Assembly: GCA_964615375.1 (NCBI GenBank)
Contig: CAZTOW010000036.1
Span: forward strand, 34,512-98,511
Reading direction: 5' to 3'
Source: CAZKWG01 sp964615375
GTDB lineage: Bacteria; Myxococcota_A; UBA796; CAZKWG01
Length of the DNA: 64,000 nucleotides
The notes under the pieces are model-generated. The model saw nothing but the letters and a program-made list of their open reading frames with translations, made no database searches and was not told where the DNA came from. Both the position numbers and the translations under genes were made by a program. Positions within the stretch are counted from its first letter, which is position 1. Each line of letters opens with the position of its first letter. Positions 60,879 through 64,000 of this stretch are shown piece after piece.

Positions 60879-62408
60879 TCAGGTGCTGAGCGGGAGCGGA
60901 CGTAACGGAGCGCGCCGAGCCGCGACGGCCCGCAGGTGCTCCTCCACCGCGCCGCGATAGTCGTCGGCGCCGTAACGCGCGAACACCTCCGCCAGGACAT
61001 TGGGCAGCTTTCGATAGGGCGACAGCCCCAGATCCAACATCAGCACGTCCAGATACTGCTGATAGCGTGTGCTGACCGCGCAGCCGGCGGAGGGCTCGAA
61101 CGCGATGTTCATGCGCTTCCAGGTTCGGATCTCCTCGACGACCCGCTCCATCTCCTCCACGGGGGGCAGCGTCAGCTCACCCCGCCAGAGCGCCGCCAGC
61201 CAGAGCGCGCCGATCTCCGCGCAGGGGAGATGCAGAAAGCTGTGGTTGAGCCCGACGAAGCCGAGCCCCGGGATCCGCGGGTGGACCAGGTGCCGGTAGA
61301 GCTGCGGCCCGTCCGGCTCGCCCTCCAGCAGGGAGCGCTGCTCGTCGGGCAGGAAGGGGAAGCTGGGAGACAAGGACCCGACGGAGAGCACCACCGTGTC
61401 CGCCTCCAGGACCTCGCCCCTGCTCAGCCGGACGCCATTCGGCACGAAGCCCGCGATCTCCGTCTCGTGCGGCGCGATGCGCCCCGCCGCCACGTCCGCG
61501 TAGTAGCTCGCCGGCGCGATGGCCGCCGCCGAGCGCAGGTCTGGGACCAGCCCGTGCCGGGGGATCACCTGCTCCAGGCGCGCCCGCCCCTCCGCCCCAT
61601 GCCCGCGCGCCGCGCGCCGGGCCTTCGCCCGAAGCGCCGCCCGGAGCCCCGACCAGAAGCCGCGGACCAGCGCCCCACCGTAGCGGTGCAGCGCGCGCTC
61701 CGCCGCCGTGGGGTGGGTCCAGGACGGCATCAGGACCGAGCCGAAGCGGCTGAACAGCATCCGCGTCAGGTGGATCCCGAGGAGGTGCTGGGGCAGCAGC
61801 CAGCGGGCCGTGAGGAAGACGTGGTGCACCGCCTCGGCGCGGGGCGCGGCGAAGCTGGCCATGTCCACCGCGCTCTTGCCGAAGCCCACCACCACCACGC
61901 GCCGGCGGTCGAAGCGCGCCGGGTCGCCCATCTCCCGCTCGGTGAGGATCTCGCCTCGAAAGTCCTCTTCCCCCGGGAAACGCGGCCGGTTCTTGCCCTC
62001 GGTGTACTGCCCCGAGCAGACCAGCAGCCGCTCGACATGCTCGACGTGCTGCCGCTCGCCCACCCGGAAGCGCAGCTCCCAGCCCTCGCCCGCCGGCCGC
62101 GCCGCGACCAGCGTGTGGCCCAGGCGCACGTCGATCCCGAGCGCCTGGACCGCCGCCTGCAGGTAGGCGCGGATCTGCTCCCCCGTGGGGTGCAGGTCCG
62201 GGGGCGAAGGCCAGGGGAAGGATGAGAAGTGGTATTCTCGATAGGTGTTCTGGAGCCGCACGCCCGGGTAGGCGATGGACCAGACGCCGCCGAGCGCGGG
62301 GCGCTGCTCGTAGACCGTGCAGGCGAAGCCGGTTCGGGTGAGCACCTGGGCGGCGGCGAGCCCGGAGACGCCGGCGCCGAGGATGGCGACGCGAGGGGGA
62401 GAGGACAT
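60879..62408 (-). CDS. Flavin-containing monooxygenase-like oxidoreductase
   Basis: The 509-residue protein has an FAD dinucleotide fold (VAILGAGVSGLAAAQVL), PALGGVWSIAYPGVRLQNTYREYHFSSFPWP as in FMOs, and a second Rossmann motif for NADPH (VVVVGFGKSAVDMA). The exact FMO/Baeyer-Villiger fingerprint (FxGxxxHxxxW/Y) is degenerate (FPGEEDFRGEIL), so the chemistry (N-, S- or Baeyer-Villiger oxidation) is uncertain. It is a cytosolic, single gene, convergent with the AAA/PD-(D/E)XK gene at 7 bp. Confidence 0.9.
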   Translation of the reverse strand: MSSPPRVAILGAGVSGLAAAQVLTRTGFACTVYEQRPALGGVWSIAYPGVRLQNTYREYHFSSFPWPSPPDLHPTGEQIRAYLQAAVQALGIDVRLGHTLVAARPAGEGWELRFRVGERQHVEHVERLLVCSGQYTEGKNRPRFPGEEDFRGEILTEREMGDPARFDRRRVVVVGFGKSAVDMASFAAPRAEAVHHVFLTARWLLPQHLLGIHLTRMLFSRFGSVLMPSWTHPTAAERALHRYGGALVRGFWSGLRAALRAKARRAARGHGAEGRARLEQVIPRHGLVPDLRSAAAIAPASYYADVAAGRIAPHETEIAGFVPNGVRLSRGEVLEADTVVLSVGSLSPSFPFLPDEQRSLLEGEPDGPQLYRHLVHPRIPGLGFVGLNHSFLHLPCAEIGALWLAALWRGELTLPPVEEMERVVEEIRTWKRMNIAFEPSAGCAVSTRYQQYLDVLMLDLGLSPYRKLPNVLAEVFARYGADDYRGAVEEHLRAVAARRAPLRPLPLST

Positions 62409-62498
62409 GGGGGGCTCCTCCGTGCGGAGAGCGTAGCGCGCGCGACGGATCCCGGCGCAGCGCCCGCTCCGGGAGTGGCCGGACGGGCCGCGCGCTGA

Positions 62499-63674
62499 TC
62501 AGCCGCCCGTCCGCGCCGGTAGCGGCGCGCGCCAGGTCCAGACCTTCCCGCCCGGGCCCCAGGTCGTGCTCCAGAGCGCCGGGCCGTCCGCCCCCAGCGT
62601 GACGCGCGGCGCGTCCTCCGAGGGGAGCCTCACCAGCGTCCAGTCCGGCTTCGTGGCCACCGGGCCGACGCTGGGCGCTGCGCGGCGGGTGGACGGGCCG
62701 CTGGCCACCACCACGACCAGGCGACCGTCCACCGGGACCACCTCCCAGGGCGCGTCGGCCTCGCCGGGGACCTTCGAGCGTGAGGGGCGCGCCGCGGACG
62801 GGGCGGACACGAAGACGGGGGCGCCGACCTCGCCCGCGGCGCTCACCCGCGCGGCGTAGATCCCGGGGGGGAACTTCGGATCCGGCGGCGTCGTGCGGGC
62901 GCCGTCCACCGCCCAGAACAGCCAGAAGCCTCCGCCGTCCGGGTCCTCGATCGCGCGCAGGACCTGGAGCGGCGCGGCGCGCTCCCCGGGGCCCGGCCAG
63001 GGGATCGTGCGCGCCTCGCCGCCGTCAACCGCCCCGAGGCGCAGGGCCCCGTCCTCCCGCGCCCACAGCAGGTGATCCTCGCCCGCCAGGCGCAGGCGCC
63101 CCCGCAGGCACAGCGCCCCGGGCTCCTTGATGATCGCCTCGAAGCGCCCCTGGGCCGGATCCAGCCGCCCCACCGCGCCGCCGCTGGACAGGAGGAAGCC
63201 CCCGCCCTCGTCGGCCAGGATCACGCCGCAGCGCGCCCCGGGCAGCGCGCCCTGGGCGGCGACCCGGCGTCGCTCGGGATCGATGGCCACCCAGCGCGCC
63301 GAGGCCCCCGGCTCGCCGCGCCGCTCGACCACCAGATCCAGGCCCTCCCCCACGCCCAGGTCGATCTCCCCCCAGCCCTCCCGCGGGGGCGAGCTCCAGG
63401 TCCAGGCGCTCGACGCTCCCGGCGGCACCAGCGCGTAGATCGCCTGGCGCTCGCTCGGCCCCCCGCCGAGCACCTGGGCCGCCTTTCGATGCCAGGAGCC
63501 CGCCCAGTGCGCGCCTCGCGCGTCCTCGGCGACCGCGTAGCTCTCGAGCGAGATCGTGGCGAAGCCGTCGGGGGCGGCCTGGGCGGGGGGATCGTCCCGC
63601 TCCAGGTGGATGGGCAGGGCCATCGGCTGGAGCGGGCTGTGCGCGCAGGCCAGGAGCAGGCTGAGGCTGAGCAT
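62499..63674 (-). CDS. Lipoprotein of unknown function
   Basis: I start at ATG 63674 (AAGG just upstream), giving lipobox SLLLAC. GTG 63689 would add five residues. The 391-residue product has short repeated beta segments with Trp and Gly (WSSPPREGWGEIDLG, GRLDPAQGRFEAII, DHLLWAREDGALRLGAVDGGEA, GFWLFWAVDGA), suggestive of a WD-like or sugar-binding beta-propeller. No catalytic motif was seen. A MITE-like element lies 28 bp upstream of the start, presumably in or near its promoter. Confidence 0.82.
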   Translation of the reverse strand: MLSLSLLLACAHSPLQPMALPIHLERDDPPAQAAPDGFATISLESYAVAEDARGAHWAGSWHRKAAQVLGGGPSERQAIYALVPPGASSAWTWSSPPREGWGEIDLGVGEGLDLVVERRGEPGASARWVAIDPERRRVAAQGALPGARCGVILADEGGGFLLSSGGAVGRLDPAQGRFEAIIKEPGALCLRGRLRLAGEDHLLWAREDGALRLGAVDGGEARTIPWPGPGERAAPLQVLRAIEDPDGGGFWLFWAVDGARTTPPDPKFPPGIYAARVSAAGEVGAPVFVSAPSAARPSRSKVPGEADAPWEVVPVDGRLVVVVASGPSTRRAAPSVGPVATKPDWTLVRLPSEDAPRVTLGADGPALWSTTWGPGGKVWTWRAPLPARTGG

Positions 63675-63701
63675 TCGCCTTGGACGCACAGGCGGCGCGG
63701 A

Positions 63702-63945
63702 TATTCGATGGGGTGCGGCTCTTCTGCTTCGAAGCGGTTGGTCGGATCAAAGGCGCCGGCCCGACCGTCCTCCTGCCGCGTCAGCGGGGGGTGGTGCCGG
63801 CGAAGCCGGCGGAGGGGGGCGATGCGTGTCGGAGTCCCCCCCTCCGGCCCTCCGGGCCACCTCCCCCCGCTGGCGCGGGAGGAGGATCAAAGCTGCCATT
63901 CCATGGCGCTTTCGTCGTCGTAAAGGAGCCGCACCCTATTCGATG
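63702..63945. mobile_element. 226-bp MITE-like element with 11-bp inverted ends and 9-bp target duplication
   Basis: GGGTGCGGCTC at 63711-63721 and its exact complement GAGCCGCACCC at 63926-63936 bound the element. They are flanked by identical 9-bp direct repeats TATTCGATG (63702-63710 and 63937-63945). Inside is a second long imperfect inverted repeat (63769-63794 with 63857-63885) able to form a hairpin. It encodes no transposase, so it would be moved by an element elsewhere in the genome. Confidence 0.75.
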
Positions 63946-63946
63946 G

Positions 63947-64000
63947 CGCTCAGCCCGGGGCGCGCTCAGCCCGGGGCGCGCTCAGCCCGGGGCGCGCTCA
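63947..64000. repeat. Tandem 16-bp repeat running off the window
   Basis: The unit CGCTCAGCCCGGGGCG is present three times and starts a fourth copy at the edge. The copies are exact or nearly so. The array begins directly beside the right-hand target duplication of the MITE-like element. Its full length is not visible. Confidence 0.85.

Noticed and set aside
63947..64000. Possible CRISPR array
   Set aside because: The units abut directly with no spacers, are only 16 bp long, and no cas gene is present.

Overview
The window is about 70% GC, with strongly GC-ending codons and dense, often overlapping genes. Many encoded proteins are secreted or lipid-anchored and carry Asp/Thr/Gly/Glu-rich linkers. 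Two proteins end in a Cys motif, hydrophobic segment and Arg cluster (MYXO-CTERM-like sorting tails). Two are FG-GAP/MopE-type repeat lipoproteins. An eCIS-type DUF4157 toxin and a eukaryote-like kinase are also present. Together these point to a Myxococcota-like (former deltaproteobacterial) chromosome, probably from an uncultured lineage. No rRNA, tRNA, CRISPR array or phage block was seen.

Layout. 1-5.4 kb: a minus-strand surface operon (lipoprotein, TonB-dependent receptor, two small membrane-anchored proteins), a divergent lipoprotein, and a 614-bp low-GC gene-free region with structured repeats. 5.4-11 kb: a thiolase, a small membrane protein, a polyprenyl-synthase-like protein without its Asp motifs, a molybdopterin oxidoreductase and a Gly/Gln/Met repeat lipoprotein. 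11-16.3 kb: an AstD-like aldehyde dehydrogenase lacking all catalytic residues, divergent from a transsulfuration operon (cystathionine beta-synthase, a PLP gamma-lyase/synthase) and a glycosyltransferase. 16.3-21.7 kb: a Gly-rich RRM protein, an RMD1/DUF155 protein, a MYXO-CTERM protein, and mnmG-rsmG. 21.7-28 kb: four secreted proteins, one of which carries a phosphohistidine motif plus a PEP-synthase-type ATP-grasp on a lipoprotein.

28-36 kb: a DUF4157 polymorphic toxin with a C-terminal deaminase domain, translationally coupled to a SUKH-type immunity gene. It lies downstream of an acyltransferase, a sulfotransferase and an RCC1-repeat protein. 36-46.7 kb: a thioesterase, lipoproteins, an SGNH-like hydrolase, an FG-GAP lipoprotein flanked by an intact amidohydrolase and the 3' remnant of a second one, a ferredoxin-like protein, an alpha/beta hydrolase, a zinc-ribbon membrane protein and a decapeptide-repeat protein. 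46.8-52.5 kb: a minus-strand signalling cluster (active Ser/Thr kinase, OmpA-like protein, LysM/FecR protein, pseudokinase with ubiquitin-like domains). 52.5-64 kb: an M16 peptidase, a lamin-tail lipoprotein, a GH31 lipoprotein with sulfoquinovosidase-like active-site residues, an AAA/PD-(D/E)XK protein, a flavin monooxygenase, a lipoprotein, and a 226-bp MITE-like element with perfect terminal inverted repeats and 9-bp target duplications.

The strongest candidates for undescribed biology are the deaminase toxin/SUKH pair, the exported ATP-grasp lipoprotein, and the kinase/pseudokinase-UBL cluster. The recurring loss of catalytic residues in three otherwise well-preserved enzymes (ALDH, prenyl synthase, kinase) is also notable. 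All functional calls rest on motif recognition by eye; no database search was run.
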